Shown: positions 17,005-26,584, counted from the stretch's first letter. The stretch: DNA of 64,000 bases from Pseudomaricurvus albidus (GCF_018863235.1 NZ_JAHKRS010000005.1:62001-126000), one strand, 5' to 3'. The notes: generated by a model from the letters alone, not told the origin. Program-made: numbers and translations.

Positions 17005-18204
17005 ATGAACGTAGATTTCTCTGCAGAGGAACTGGCCTTCCAAGAGGAAGTACGCCAGTTTCTGAAAGAAAAGCTGCCTGCAAACATTGCAGAAAAAGCG
17101 AAAAAAAACCTGCATTTTGAAAAAGAAGACTTTGTAACCTGGCAAAAGATCCTCGCTGAAAAAGGCTGGGCAGCAGTGAACTGGCCAGTTGAATACGGTG
17201 GTACCGGCTGGACTTCAACCCAGAAATACATTTGGAGCAATGAGTGTGCGAAAGTAGGTGCCCCGGGTGTGATTCCATTTGGTATGAGCATGGTTGCTCC
17301 GGTTATCTACGGTTTTGGTAACGAAGAGCAAAAGAAACGCTTTTTGCCAGACATTCTCAACAGTAACGTCTGGTGGTGTCAGGGGTATTCCGAGCCCAAT
17401 GCTGGTTCTGACCTTGCATCCCTGAAAACCACAGCTACTCGTGACGGCGATGAGTATGTCGTGAACGGGACCAAAACCTGGACGACCCTCGGTCAATACG
17501 CAGACTGGATTTTCTGTCTGGTGCGCACCGGTGGTAGTGAGGCAAAAAATCAGGAGGCCATCAGCTTCCTGTTGATCGACATGAAAACTCCAGGTATTAC
17601 GGTTTCTCCAATTTACATGCTGGATGAGCGCCGCGAAGTTAACGAAGTTCACTTCGATAATGTGCGTGTCCCTGTGGAAAACCGCATTGGTGAAGAGGGT
17701 AAAGGCTGGACTTACGCCAAAGTCCTGCTCACCCATGAACGTACCGGTATTGCCCGGGTTGCCCAGAGTAAAGTTGCCTTGCAAGGTGTGAAGAAAACCG
17801 CCAGTGAGACCAATGACTTTGGTCGTCCTCTGATGGAAAACCCTGCTTTTGCTCAGAAAGTTGCAGAGCTGGAGATTGACCTTCTGGCTCTGGAGTACAC
17901 CGAGCTTCGCACACTGGCAGCTGTCAGTACGGGCAAAGCCCCTGGCCCCGAATCTTCTATTCTGAAAATCAAAGGCACCGAGATTGCTCAGGGCATTGAC
18001 GAATTGAAGATGGAAGTTGCCGGTTACTATGCAGTGCCGTTCCTTGATGAGCAGTTCGATATTGACTTCGATGGCGAGTGGGTTGGCCCGGGTTCCGCAG
18101 CGAATACTGCTCCGACTTACTTCAATAATCGTAAGACCTCCATCTATGGTGGCAGTAACGAAGTACAGAAAAACATTATCTGCAAAGCCGTTCTCGGCCT
18201 GTAA
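17005..18204 (+). CDS. Acyl-CoA dehydrogenase, PimC-like large subunit
   Basis: This 399-residue protein has a strong ribosome binding site (AAAGGAGAG) before its ATG. FAD-binding elements are CQGYSEPNAGSDLASL and VNGTKTWTT. The C-terminal signature reads SIYGGSNEVQKNIICKAVLG: the first Glu of the usual YEGT motif is replaced by Gly, as in the pimeloyl-CoA and Mycobacterium FadE-type enzymes that act as paired subunits. It is followed after 14 bases by a smaller acyl-CoA dehydrogenase homologue, so the two probably form a heteromeric enzyme. The substrate may be an unusual (branched, dicarboxylic or cyclic) acyl-CoA, but this is inference. Confidence 0.9.
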   Translation: MNVDFSAEELAFQEEVRQFLKEKLPANIAEKAKKNLHFEKEDFVTWQKILAEKGWAAVNWPVEYGGTGWTSTQKYIWSNECAKVGAPGVIPFGMSMVAPVIYGFGNEEQKKRFLPDILNSNVWWCQGYSEPNAGSDLASLKTTATRDGDEYVVNGTKTWTTLGQYADWIFCLVRTGGSEAKNQEAISFLLIDMKTPGITVSPIYMLDERREVNEVHFDNVRVPVENRIGEEGKGWTYAKVLLTHERTGIARVAQSKVALQGVKKTASETNDFGRPLMENPAFAQKVAELEIDLLALEYTELRTLAAVSTGKAPGPESSILKIKGTEIAQGIDELKMEVAGYYAVPFLDEQFDIDFDGEWVGPGSAANTAPTYFNNRKTSIYGGSNEVQKNIICKAVLGL

Positions 18205-18218
18205 GAGGAGGATTAATC

Positions 18219-19346
18219 ATGGATTTTTCATACAGCGAAGAGCAGCAAATGCTGCAGGACAGCATCGCCAAGTTTGTTCAGAACGATTACGACTTTGACA
18301 CCCGCATGAAACTGGTGAAAAGCGAAACCGGTTACAGTGAAGAAAACTGGAAGTTGTTCGCCGAGCTGGGTTGGTTGATGGTGCCTTTCTCTGAAGCCGA
18401 TGGCGGTTTGGGTGGCAGTGCCACCGACCTGATGGTTGTGATGGAAGAATTTGGTAAAGGGATTGTGATTGAGCCTTTCCTGGCTACCGCAGTAATGGGT
18501 GGTGGTCTGGTTGCTGCGGCGGGCAGTGATGAGCAAAAGGCTGAGCTGATTGGCGGAATTATGGAAGGCGGTCTGCAAATGGCATTTGCCTATGCTGAGC
18601 CTCAGAGCCGTTACAATCTGGCTGATGTCGCAACTACAGCCAGGAAAGACGGTGATAATTACGTTCTGTCCGGACATAAGGCGGTTGTGCTGAACGGTGG
18701 TGCGGCAGATGTCATTGTTGTATCCGCGAGAACTTCTGGTGATCAATCGGACGAAGAGGGTATCTCACTGTTCCTGGTGGATGCCAAATCAGACGGCGTA
18801 CGCATCAAAAGCTACCGGACTCAGGATGGAGGCCGTGCGGCCGAAGTTCATCTGGAGAATGTGTCTGTACCAGCTGCCAAGCTGTTGGGTGAAGAAGGTA
18901 AGGCTTTGCCGGTTATGAATCAGGTGATCAACCGTGCCATCTTGTCCATCTGCGCTGAAGCTGTGGGCGCCATGGAAATGTCTTACAAGAAAACGGTTGA
19001 ATACAGCAAAACCCGTGTTCAATTTGGTGTGCCTATTGCCAAATTCCAGGCACTGCAGCACCGTATGGCAGACATGTTTATTGAGCACCAGCAGGCCAAG
19101 TCCATTGTTTTGATGGCAGCGATGAAACTGGATCAAGGCGGGGCAGAAGCGGATAAGGCTGTGTCTGCGATGAAGTCTCGTATTGGCAAGGCCGGCCGCA
19201 AGATTGGGCAGGAATCTGTTCAGATCCACGGTGGTATTGGCGTGACTGAAGAACTGGATATAGGCCACTACTTTAAGCGTCTGACCATGATCGAGCTGTT
19301 GTTCGGTACCGGTGATTTCCACACCCAGCGTTTCGCCGCACTGTAA
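18219..19346 (+). CDS. Acyl-CoA dehydrogenase, PimD-like small subunit
   Basis: This is a 375-residue acyl-CoA dehydrogenase paralogue of the preceding gene, starting only 14 bases after it with an AGAGGAGG ribosome binding site. The fold motifs are MAFAYAEPQSRYNLADV and the C-terminal QIHGGIGVTEELDIGHYFKRL. The final stretch IELLFGTGDFHTQRFAAL lacks the usual YEGT catalytic motif. This is typical of the smaller subunits that pair with PimC/FadE-type partners. A combined alpha2beta2 complex with one active site per heterodimer is likely but unproven. Transcription stops at the hairpin at 19381-19416. Confidence 0.9.
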   Translation: MDFSYSEEQQMLQDSIAKFVQNDYDFDTRMKLVKSETGYSEENWKLFAELGWLMVPFSEADGGLGGSATDLMVVMEEFGKGIVIEPFLATAVMGGGLVAAAGSDEQKAELIGGIMEGGLQMAFAYAEPQSRYNLADVATTARKDGDNYVLSGHKAVVLNGGAADVIVVSARTSGDQSDEEGISLFLVDAKSDGVRIKSYRTQDGGRAAEVHLENVSVPAAKLLGEEGKALPVMNQVINRAILSICAEAVGAMEMSYKKTVEYSKTRVQFGVPIAKFQALQHRMADMFIEHQQAKSIVLMAAMKLDQGGAEADKAVSAMKSRIGKAGRKIGQESVQIHGGIGVTEELDIGHYFKRLTMIELLFGTGDFHTQRFAAL

Positions 19347-19380
19347 GACCTTATTTTATATAAGCTTTTTCAGTACCGAG

Positions 19381-19416
19381 AAAGGGGCAGTTGTAGATTC
19401 AACTGCCCCTTTTTTG
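19381..19416 (+). terminator. Intrinsic terminator after the acyl-CoA dehydrogenase operon
   Basis: GGGGCAGTTG (19384-19393) pairs perfectly with CAACTGCCCC (19400-19409) around the 6-base loop TAGATT, followed by TTTTTT. The stem is flanked by AAA/TTT, extending it. Confidence 0.92.
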
Positions 19417-19532
19417 TTGGTTTTCTGATCTTTGTTTATGCCTGCCTTAACTGCCAGTTAAAGTATGTCACCTTTAAGACAGTCTCTGCAGATGCTGTCT
19501 CCTAGTATGCTTTCTTTTGCTCGGGGAAAACG

Positions 19533-20435
19533 ATGTTTGAATGGTATGTCGAGAATGAGTACTGGTTTGCGGCTGTCCAGCTGTTTTTGGCAATGCTGGG
19601 TATGGGAGCGACCCTGAAAGTTCAGGACTTTAAAACGGTTTTAAAAACGCCTAAAGCGGTCACTCTGGGCTGCCTGATACAACTGATGGCAGTGCCTTTA
19701 GTGACTTTTGCAGTGATGGCTTCTCTGGGATTGACCGGAGGGGTATTGGTCGGTCTGGCCTTGATCGCAGCTATCCCGGGTGGTTCTGTCTCCAATATTT
19801 TCACTTATCTGGCTAAAGGCAGCGTGCCATTGTCGATCTCAGTTACCGCATTTACGACGGTAGCGTGTCTGGTTACCACTCCGTTGATTTTGGGCTTTCT
19901 GATTAACGCCTATATGCCACCGGACTTCACCATGCCAGCTGGACAGATTGCCACTGAAATCACCCTCTGTCTTCTGATCCCTCTGGTTCTGGGGATGCTG
20001 ATTCTTAGATTTATACCGGGCATTGCCGAGTGGGTTTCCCGCTGGGGTATTCGCGGGTCGCTGTTTGCCATTCTGTGTATTGTGGTGGGTTCTGCGGGCG
20101 CAGGAAGGCTCAATGTCGAAGCCTTTGGGCTGGAGAATGTGGCGTTGGTCTGCCTGTTCTTTCTGGTATTGGCGGCGATCGGTGCGGTTCTTCCACGCCT
20201 GTTTGGACTCGTTCGCGAAGATGCTACAGCCATTGAAATGGAAGTGGTTGTTCGGAATATCAATCTCGGGTTGCTGATTAAAGTGTCATTATTTCCAACA
20301 GTGAACGGTGTTGCAGATCCGGTAGGTAATTTTGTTCTTTTCTCTTTGCTATTATATGGTGCATTGCAGACCTTCCTGGGATTGGCATTGGTGGTATGGC
20401 GAAGAAAAAGTACCCCGCAGTTACAGCCAGAATAA
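19533..20435 (+). CDS. BASS-family (bile acid:sodium symporter-like) transporter
   Basis: This 300-residue integral membrane protein has about nine to ten hydrophobic segments spread along its length (for example AVQLFLAMLGMGATL, LIQLMAVPLVTFAVMASLGL, GVLVGLALIAAIPGGSVSNIFTYLAKG). The conserved PGGSVSN motif and the phenylalanine-rich mid-part identify the bile acid:sodium symporter family. Members import carboxylates, sulfonates or organic acids by sodium symport. The gene is followed 43 bases later by an MBL-fold hydrolase in the same direction, so the two are probably co-transcribed. The actual substrate is unknown. Confidence 0.85.
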   Translation: MFEWYVENEYWFAAVQLFLAMLGMGATLKVQDFKTVLKTPKAVTLGCLIQLMAVPLVTFAVMASLGLTGGVLVGLALIAAIPGGSVSNIFTYLAKGSVPLSISVTAFTTVACLVTTPLILGFLINAYMPPDFTMPAGQIATEITLCLLIPLVLGMLILRFIPGIAEWVSRWGIRGSLFAILCIVVGSAGAGRLNVEAFGLENVALVCLFFLVLAAIGAVLPRLFGLVREDATAIEMEVVVRNINLGLLIKVSLFPTVNGVADPVGNFVLFSLLLYGALQTFLGLALVVWRRKSTPQLQPE

Positions 20436-20478
20436 TGGAAGTACACATTCAATAAGTCCGTAGGAGCAGGGTTGAACC

Positions 20479-21444
20479 ATGGATAAAGGCATGGCGACAG
20501 AGTTGGTTGACGGGGTGTTCCTGATCGACAGTGGTATGGTTCGTATTGGATTGGCGGCCTGTTATCTGGTCCGTCGCGGAGATCTTACTGCCATTATCGA
20601 AACGGGGACTCGACACAGCGTTCCGGCCATTATGTCAGTACTGTCCCAGCTGGAGATTCGGGCGGAGCAGGTGGACTACGTCATCGCTACCCATGTGCAT
20701 CTGGATCATGCCGGCGGCGTGGGATTGCTGATGCAGGAACTACCGGATGCACAGCTGATCATACATCCCAAGGGTGCTCGCCATATGATCGATCCGACGA
20801 AATTGCAGGCAGGGACGACGGCTGTTTATGGCGAGGCTGCATTTCAGGAAATGTATGGCGATCTGATCCCTGTGGACGAATCCCGTATTCGAATTGCTGA
20901 AGATGGTGACGAAATATTGCTGGGAGGCAAACCGCTCAAATTCCTGGATACACCTGGACATGCCAATCATCACTTCTGTGTCTGGGATGAGGTCAGCAGG
21001 GGATTTTTTACCGGTGACACCTTTGGAATCGCCTATCGGGAGCTGGTCCTTGAAGGTCAGCCCTTTATCTTTCCTACCACAACACCCGTTCAATTTGATC
21101 CGGAGGCATTGAAGGCCTCCATTGGCAAATTGATATCCATGAAGCCCGAAAGAATGTTTCTCACCCATTACGGTATGGTGGAAAAGCCAGAGCAGCTTGC
21201 TCCCCAGTTGCTGGAACAGATTGATGACTATGTGGCGCTGGTGATGGAGATCGAAAAGGACATGAGTGATGCGGAAGGCTTGTTCGAGTCTATACAGACC
21301 CGCCTGACCGAATACACTCTGGAGCGGGCTATTGCTCACGGGTGTGAGCGCGAATTGGCTGCGGAAACCATCGCTTTTGATATGGGGCTCAATGCTCAGG
21401 GATTGGTGGTCTGGTCACAGCGCCGAAGCGCTGCAAACCAATAA
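20479..21444 (+). CDS. MBL-fold metallo-hydrolase
   Basis: This 321-residue protein has the metal-binding signature THVHLDHAGG (residues about 72-81), then DTPGHANHHF (further His ligands) and the Asp-bearing GFFTGDTFG, and a late His in LTHYGM. Together these form the dinuclear-metal site of the metallo-beta-lactamase superfamily. Most enzymes of this group are hydrolases of thioesters, lactones or phosphodiesters. It follows the BASS transporter closely (43 bases) and converges with the GST gene ending at 21473. I cannot define the substrate. Confidence 0.88.
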   Translation: MDKGMATELVDGVFLIDSGMVRIGLAACYLVRRGDLTAIIETGTRHSVPAIMSVLSQLEIRAEQVDYVIATHVHLDHAGGVGLLMQELPDAQLIIHPKGARHMIDPTKLQAGTTAVYGEAAFQEMYGDLIPVDESRIRIAEDGDEILLGGKPLKFLDTPGHANHHFCVWDEVSRGFFTGDTFGIAYRELVLEGQPFIFPTTTPVQFDPEALKASIGKLISMKPERMFLTHYGMVEKPEQLAPQLLEQIDDYVALVMEIEKDMSDAEGLFESIQTRLTEYTLERAIAHGCERELAAETIAFDMGLNAQGLVVWSQRRSAANQ

Positions 21445-21472
21445 CACGATTACATACGACTCTGTATTTTGC

Positions 21473-22567
21473 TTATAGCAAAGTCAGTTTGTTGTTCACT
21501 CGGCTTACCCGATGTTCAATGGACGTGCTCAGTAACCTTATCGCTTCGGGAACTGGGTTCAGGAACTGTTCGGCCCGGACTTTTTCGCTCTCATCAAGGT
21601 GCTGGTACGCATCCACACACCGTTGCCACATCCATTGCATATAGGGGAATGTCAGACGAGTACCCTTTATGCCCTCAATCACAAACGGGCTTTCACCGAT
21701 GGCTCGCGGCAGTGATTTCTCTTCGTGGGCCGCAGCCCAGTTAGCGATCTGCGATATGGTGTCCTGTAACACCGGCCCTTGTTCTGAGAACATCCTGCTC
21801 AAAATCGGCAGCAGGGTTTCAGGAATCTGATCGTCGGGCAGAAAATCTCCGCTCTGCGGTTCGGGATCAATCATTCGCTTCACCCAGGCAACGACATTCG
21901 GTGCGTGTTGTTCCATTAAACGGCCCGAGTATGGATCCCGATAAAGGTGTGCGTACAACGGGCCAATCAAGCCAAAATCACCAATCGAAGGCCGGCTGCC
22001 AAGCAAAAACGGATATAGCTCGAAGTGCTTGTCCAGATCAGCCAGTAATGCCAGATAGCTGCTTTCTATGGCCGGGATATTCTCGGGCATTACACCAAGA
22101 CGGGGCAGGGCGCCGGCAAAAGGCCTGGAGTTGGCTTGACCTATAGCCTGTTGTTCTTTTTCCGAAGCCTGCGGCGCAGAGGTGCGGCCAAATTCCGTAA
22201 TGGCAAATTCACGATTTTCTTCAAGATTCCAGCGGTAGTGCATGGCAGGAATGACCAGCCACTCGTCACCGTAGGTTTCCAGCAACAGGGCGATCAGCTT
22301 CTGACAGGCACCGTCGGGATAAATGCTGTGTTCCAGGTAACGTTGCTCCAGAAAGTCGATAATCTCTGTGGTGTCCTGCAGTGCAACATCATCCTCGGTA
22401 ATGAAGACCGGTATGTAGCTGACGCCCGTCCGGGGAAGAATGACATCGCGATAGACGTCTTTAGAGGCAATGACTTCTTCAAATGGAATGTTTTTATATT
22501 TTAAATAGCAGCGAAGCTTCCCGGTATAAAGGGAGACTTCGGCGCCAATCAATTGATGTTGAGTCAT
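21473..22567 (-). CDS. Glutathione S-transferase family protein
   Basis: The start is set at the ATG at 22567 (364 residues, MTQHQLIGAE). A longer frame from 22774 would overlap the preceding gene's 3' end and has an unnatural Arg/Ser-rich lead. The N-terminal thioredoxin-like fold reads LIGAEVSLYTGKLRCYLKYKNIPFEEV, with VSYIPVFITEDDVALQDTTEIIDFLE corresponding to the cis-Pro and GSH-binding region. A large helical C-terminal domain of over 250 residues follows, longer than in a standard GST of about 210 residues. It begins 41 bases after the stop of the large molybdoenzyme fusion and is probably in its operon. Whether it uses glutathione is not shown. Confidence 0.8.
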   Translation of the reverse strand: MTQHQLIGAEVSLYTGKLRCYLKYKNIPFEEVIASKDVYRDVILPRTGVSYIPVFITEDDVALQDTTEIIDFLEQRYLEHSIYPDGACQKLIALLLETYGDEWLVIPAMHYRWNLEENREFAITEFGRTSAPQASEKEQQAIGQANSRPFAGALPRLGVMPENIPAIESSYLALLADLDKHFELYPFLLGSRPSIGDFGLIGPLYAHLYRDPYSGRLMEQHAPNVVAWVKRMIDPEPQSGDFLPDDQIPETLLPILSRMFSEQGPVLQDTISQIANWAAAHEEKSLPRAIGESPFVIEGIKGTRLTFPYMQWMWQRCVDAYQHLDESEKVRAEQFLNPVPEAIRLLSTSIEHRVSRVNNKLTLL

Positions 22568-22608
22568 AAGTTTCTTGCTGGTTGTGTTTGTCTTTTGCAA
22601 GGCGTGAT

Positions 22609-25600
22609 TTACAGCGCCTTGACCTCTACAGGGATACCGTTCAGAACAGCATTGCCGGACAGTTGATCCACTAACTGCTCGTCGCTGAGATCGTTGGAAT
22701 TGATGCCAGGATTTGTCTGAGCTACCCGCAACTGTACACCTTCGAGATCGTGACCCCAACCGTGAGGCAGGCAAACTGAACCGGGCATCACGGTGTCGGT
22801 TACTTCAATAACCACGGTAAGTTCTCCTACGCGGGAGCTGATTTTCGCCTTGCAGCCGTTATCCAAACCTAATGACAGAGCATCAACAGGGTTTATAAAC
22901 AAGCCACAACGGTCTTTACCTTTTACCAAACGTTGGCTGTTGTGCATCCAGGAATTATTGGTGCGAAGATCCCGTCGGCCAATAAGCTTCAGCTTGGTCT
23001 CATTCTGGATTGAATCCGCAAAAGCCTTGAGCCGCTCGAGGTCCTGAAGAAACGGTTCCGGCATCATGTTGATCTTCTTGTCTTCCGTAAACAAGAGATC
23101 AGGGAAACCAGGTTGCAGTGGTCCAAGATTCAAGCCGTGTGGGAATTCTTTCAGTTTCTCCAGTGTCAGCCCCTCAGTATGATGAGTCACCTCATTGCCA
23201 TTGTATTCATCAAAGCTTTCAGCGTAGGGGCCGGCGCGCAACGCGTAATCCAGCATGGTCTTCAGTGGCATGGGTTTCTTGGGCTCAGCCCCGCGCTTGA
23301 GTTTAGCCAATCGGTCTATTAAACCGGTCATGATTTCATAATCTGACAGTGTATCCTCCGAGTGAGGGAATAGTGCTTCAGAAAACTTGGCGACGTTGTG
23401 TACGGATAACAGGTTGAAGACGATGTCGTATTGTTCATGCTCCAGCGGGCCGGTTGGTGGCAGGATAATATCGGCATGTCGGGACGTTTCGTTGAGGTAA
23501 AAGTCCAGTGAAACCATAAAATCGAGCTCGCTCAACCCCTTGTCCAGTAAGCGGCCATTGGGCGTCGACAGCCCTGGATTCCCGGCAATACAGATGAAGC
23601 CTTTTACCTGACCTTCGCCGGGAGTCGTCATTTCATCAACCATGGCCGAGGAGGGCAGTTCGCGATTAAATTCGGGCAGTCCACGAACACGACTTTGGTA
23701 GGTATTAAAACTGCCAGCCTGGCTTGGTTGTATCCCTGAATCCACAGCGGGTTTTGTAAACATCATGCCGCCACGGTTGTCCAGATTGCCTGTGATGATG
23801 TTCAGGGTGTTGATCAAATAGTGATTCAAAGCACCGAACTCCTGGGCGGAAATGCCCATACGCCCATAACAAATCGCTTTGTCTGCGGCGGCGTACTCTT
23901 CGGCAATGCGCTCAATGTCGGCTTGCGGGATTCCGGTTATTTCAGCCACTTTGGACATGGGGAAGATATTGAATAAATCCAGCAGTTCCCCCCAGTGAGA
24001 CATCATGTTTTTCAGTCGTCCCGGCTTATACAGCTCTTTTTGTATGATGTGCTGAATCAACCCTACCAGGAAGATGGCATCGGTTGTCGGGCGGATAAAG
24101 TGATGTTCTTGAGCGTAAATGGCGGTTTCGTTTTTGCGCGGATCAATCAAGACCAGCTTGCCACCACGTTCGTGAATACCTTCCAGGCGTTTCAGGATAT
24201 CTCCGCCGGACATCAGGCTGCCATTGGAGGCGGCGGGGTTGGCTCCGAGCATGAGCATGTAATCGGTGTGATCAACATCGGGAATGGTAAAAATCTGACC
24301 GTGTCCGAACATCAAATAAGAGCATAATTGGTGAGGCATCTGGTCAAGGGATGCTGCAGTAAACAAGTTTTTGGAATTCAGCTCTTTACGGAGCTTGTTG
24401 GCTGTCATCAACAGGCCGAGGTTGTGAGAGGTGGGGTTGCCCCAGTAAGCGGCTACAGCGTCTTCACCGTGTTGTTGTTGAACGTTCGCCAGTCCTTCAG
24501 CAGCGTAATCGAGCGCTTCTTCCCACTCAACTTCCAGCCATTGCCCATCGACTTTACGTAAAGGTTTCTTCAGTCGGTCGGGGTCGTTATGGAGATCTTG
24601 CAGGGAATAGCCTTTGGGACAAATGTGCCCCCAACTGTGCTGGTCCTTATCGTCGCCTGAAATTGCAATGATTTTAGTGCCCTGGTATTGAATCTCCACA
24701 CCGCACATGGCTTCACACAGGGTACAACTGCGGTAATGGGTCTCTACCGGCAGCCTGGCTTGAGCTTCAGATTCGGCGAGCGCCGCTGCTCTGGCATTGC
24801 GAATCACGCCCAGCATGTTGTCGACGTTGGTCTCCTTGCGGCGGGGACGTCCTTCGATTTTACCTTGCTGTTGTTCGTGCTGATCCAGTAACTGCCAGTC
24901 CGGGAAACTGATGAATTCAATGCCGCGCTCTGCGAACAGAGTCTCTACATCTTGCTCGATAGGCTCCAGTGACTCTGGCAGTGCTGACATCAGCTGATTA
25001 ACAGTGTCCGAGGCACAGTGCTTATTAGAGCCGATCACACCACTGGCGCCTCGTTTGATCCAGCCTGCGACATACTCTTTCGCGTCTCCGGAATTCACGC
25101 TGGCGTTGTCATTGGTGATCACACCGCGACGATCATCGTATGGGAGCCCAGAAATGGCTTCGCCCTGATAACCGGTGGCGTTAATAATCAACCCGACTTG
25201 CAGTGAGTTTGTCTCATCACTGGCTACGGCGGTAACCCGGTTGTCACGTCGTTGCAGTTGGTTGCGTACGATGCGTATTTGTTTTTCACCCTTGTGCTCC
25301 GTGATGGATTCGGGGCTGGATAAAAACATGAAGCGAATACGCTTGGTATCCGGATGCTTGCTCAAAGGCCGCTGGGCGATAAGACGTAACAATTCCATGT
25401 TTTGGCGGGCTTCACTGAACTCCGGTAAAGCAAGCTCGGCTTCAGATTCGGCGTCCAGTTGCAAGTCGGCCGGGTTAATGATCAGATCCAGCCCTTCCAG
25501 TGCGATCAACTGTTCCAGTTCTTTGGGGGTAAAGGCTGATTGCACTGGGCCACGACGGGCCAATAGACAGACTTCGTTGATTTGGCTGTGTTTTAGCGCC

Positions 25601-26424
25601 AGCAAAGATGGATCAGCGATATCGGTTTTGGCCAGCTCATCGTGAGGCAGGATCAATATGCGGGCAATATCCAGTGCTACGTTGCCAATACCAATGATGG
25701 CAGCCCTTTCGCTTGATAGGTCAGGGGCCAGATCTTGATGGTCAGGATGGCCATTGTACCAACCGACAAAATCAGACGACCCAAATATGTTGTTCAGTTC
25801 GGCACCGGGTATGGTTAACGGGCGGCTTTTGGATCCTCCGGTGGCGTAGACAACGGAATGATAGAGTGATTTCAACTCACTGGTAGAGATATCCGTGCCT
25901 ATGTTGACGTTGCCAAAGAAGCGCACCTGATCGCTTTCTGCAATTCGCTCAAAGCTGGCGGTGACTGACTTGATACGCGGGTGATCCGGGGCAACCCCAT
26001 AACGGACCAGCCCGAAAGGCGTGGGCAGCTTCTCAAATATATCCACTTTGGCTGAGGGCATGTTCTTCAGCAGGGCTTCGGCGGCATAGAATCCCGATGG
26101 TCCTGAACCCACGACCGCAAATCGACCGGCCAGTGCAGCCTGTGCGCTGGTAGCCGCTTGTTGAAAAACGCTCTCACGAATGACTGGCAGCTCTTGGGAT
26201 TTCTCAGCGTTGATGGCGATATAGTGTTTTTGATCTTCTGGTACCGCAGTTTCGGGGAAGATGGCTCGCTCTGGACACTCTGTTAAGCAGGCGTTGCACT
26301 CAATACAGGCCTTCGGGTCGATATAGAGCATTTCGCTATCCTGGCGAAAGGCCTCTACAGGGCAGACATCGACACAATTGGTATGTTTGTGATTGATACA
26401 GGCTTCAGTTACCACGTAGGCCAT
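22609..26424 (-). CDS. Ferredoxin / FAD-NADP reductase / molybdopterin oxidoreductase fusion
   Basis: The ATG at 26424 (1271 residues, MAYVVTEACIN) is preceded by GAGGA about 10 bases upstream. Residues 1-75 are a 7Fe-type ferredoxin: C-x7-C-x3-CP (Cys9, 17, 21) and CIECNACLTECP. Residues about 100-560 are an FprB/adrenodoxin reductase-like domain with VVGSGPSGFYAAEAL (FAD), AIIGIGNVALDIAR (NADP) and GWIKRGASGVIGSNK. Residues about 590-1271 are a bis-MGD oxidoreductase, opening with the Fe-S motif CTLCEAMCG...CPKG. In alignment with NasA here, the Mo-ligand Cys of SRLCMSS falls on Asp of SLDQMP. The chain would carry electrons between NADPH and a Mo substrate site. No signal peptide is present. 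An AraC regulator is divergent and a GST follows. The substrate is unknown. Confidence 0.88.
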   Translation of the reverse strand: MAYVVTEACINHKHTNCVDVCPVEAFRQDSEMLYIDPKACIECNACLTECPERAIFPETAVPEDQKHYIAINAEKSQELPVIRESVFQQAATSAQAALAGRFAVVGSGPSGFYAAEALLKNMPSAKVDIFEKLPTPFGLVRYGVAPDHPRIKSVTASFERIAESDQVRFFGNVNIGTDISTSELKSLYHSVVYATGGSKSRPLTIPGAELNNIFGSSDFVGWYNGHPDHQDLAPDLSSERAAIIGIGNVALDIARILILPHDELAKTDIADPSLLALKHSQINEVCLLARRGPVQSAFTPKELEQLIALEGLDLIINPADLQLDAESEAELALPEFSEARQNMELLRLIAQRPLSKHPDTKRIRFMFLSSPESITEHKGEKQIRIVRNQLQRRDNRVTAVASDETNSLQVGLIINATGYQGEAISGLPYDDRRGVITNDNASVNSGDAKEYVAGWIKRGASGVIGSNKHCASDTVNQLMSALPESLEPIEQDVETLFAERGIEFISFPDWQLLDQHEQQQGKIEGRPRRKETNVDNMLGVIRNARAAALAESEAQARLPVETHYRSCTLCEAMCGVEIQYQGTKIIAISGDDKDQHSWGHICPKGYSLQDLHNDPDRLKKPLRKVDGQWLEVEWEEALDYAAEGLANVQQQHGEDAVAAYWGNPTSHNLGLLMTANKLRKELNSKNLFTAASLDQMPHQLCSYLMFGHGQIFTIPDVDHTDYMLMLGANPAASNGSLMSGGDILKRLEGIHERGGKLVLIDPRKNETAIYAQEHHFIRPTTDAIFLVGLIQHIIQKELYKPGRLKNMMSHWGELLDLFNIFPMSKVAEITGIPQADIERIAEEYAAADKAICYGRMGISAQEFGALNHYLINTLNIITGNLDNRGGMMFTKPAVDSGIQPSQAGSFNTYQSRVRGLPEFNRELPSSAMVDEMTTPGEGQVKGFICIAGNPGLSTPNGRLLDKGLSELDFMVSLDFYLNETSRHADIILPPTGPLEHEQYDIVFNLLSVHNVAKFSEALFPHSEDTLSDYEIMTGLIDRLAKLKRGAEPKKPMPLKTMLDYALRAGPYAESFDEYNGNEVTHHTEGLTLEKLKEFPHGLNLGPLQPGFPDLLFTEDKKINMMPEPFLQDLERLKAFADSIQNETKLKLIGRRDLRTNNSWMHNSQRLVKGKDRCGLFINPVDALSLGLDNGCKAKISSRVGELTVVIEVTDTVMPGSVCLPHGWGHDLEGVQLRVAQTNPGINSNDLSDEQLVDQLSGNAVLNGIPVEVKAL

Positions 26425-26584
26425 GGGCGGCTTTCCTCGAGTTTTTGTTGTATTCAGTCGTTGCGGGATGGTCCGTACTGCTACTGGGATCACGGTTGTG
26501 GCGTATGGTAGAAAAGCACGAGAGGTAAGTATTGACGATTATTGTGTCGTTGACATTTTGTGCCATCATCTCAATACTCTCGCT

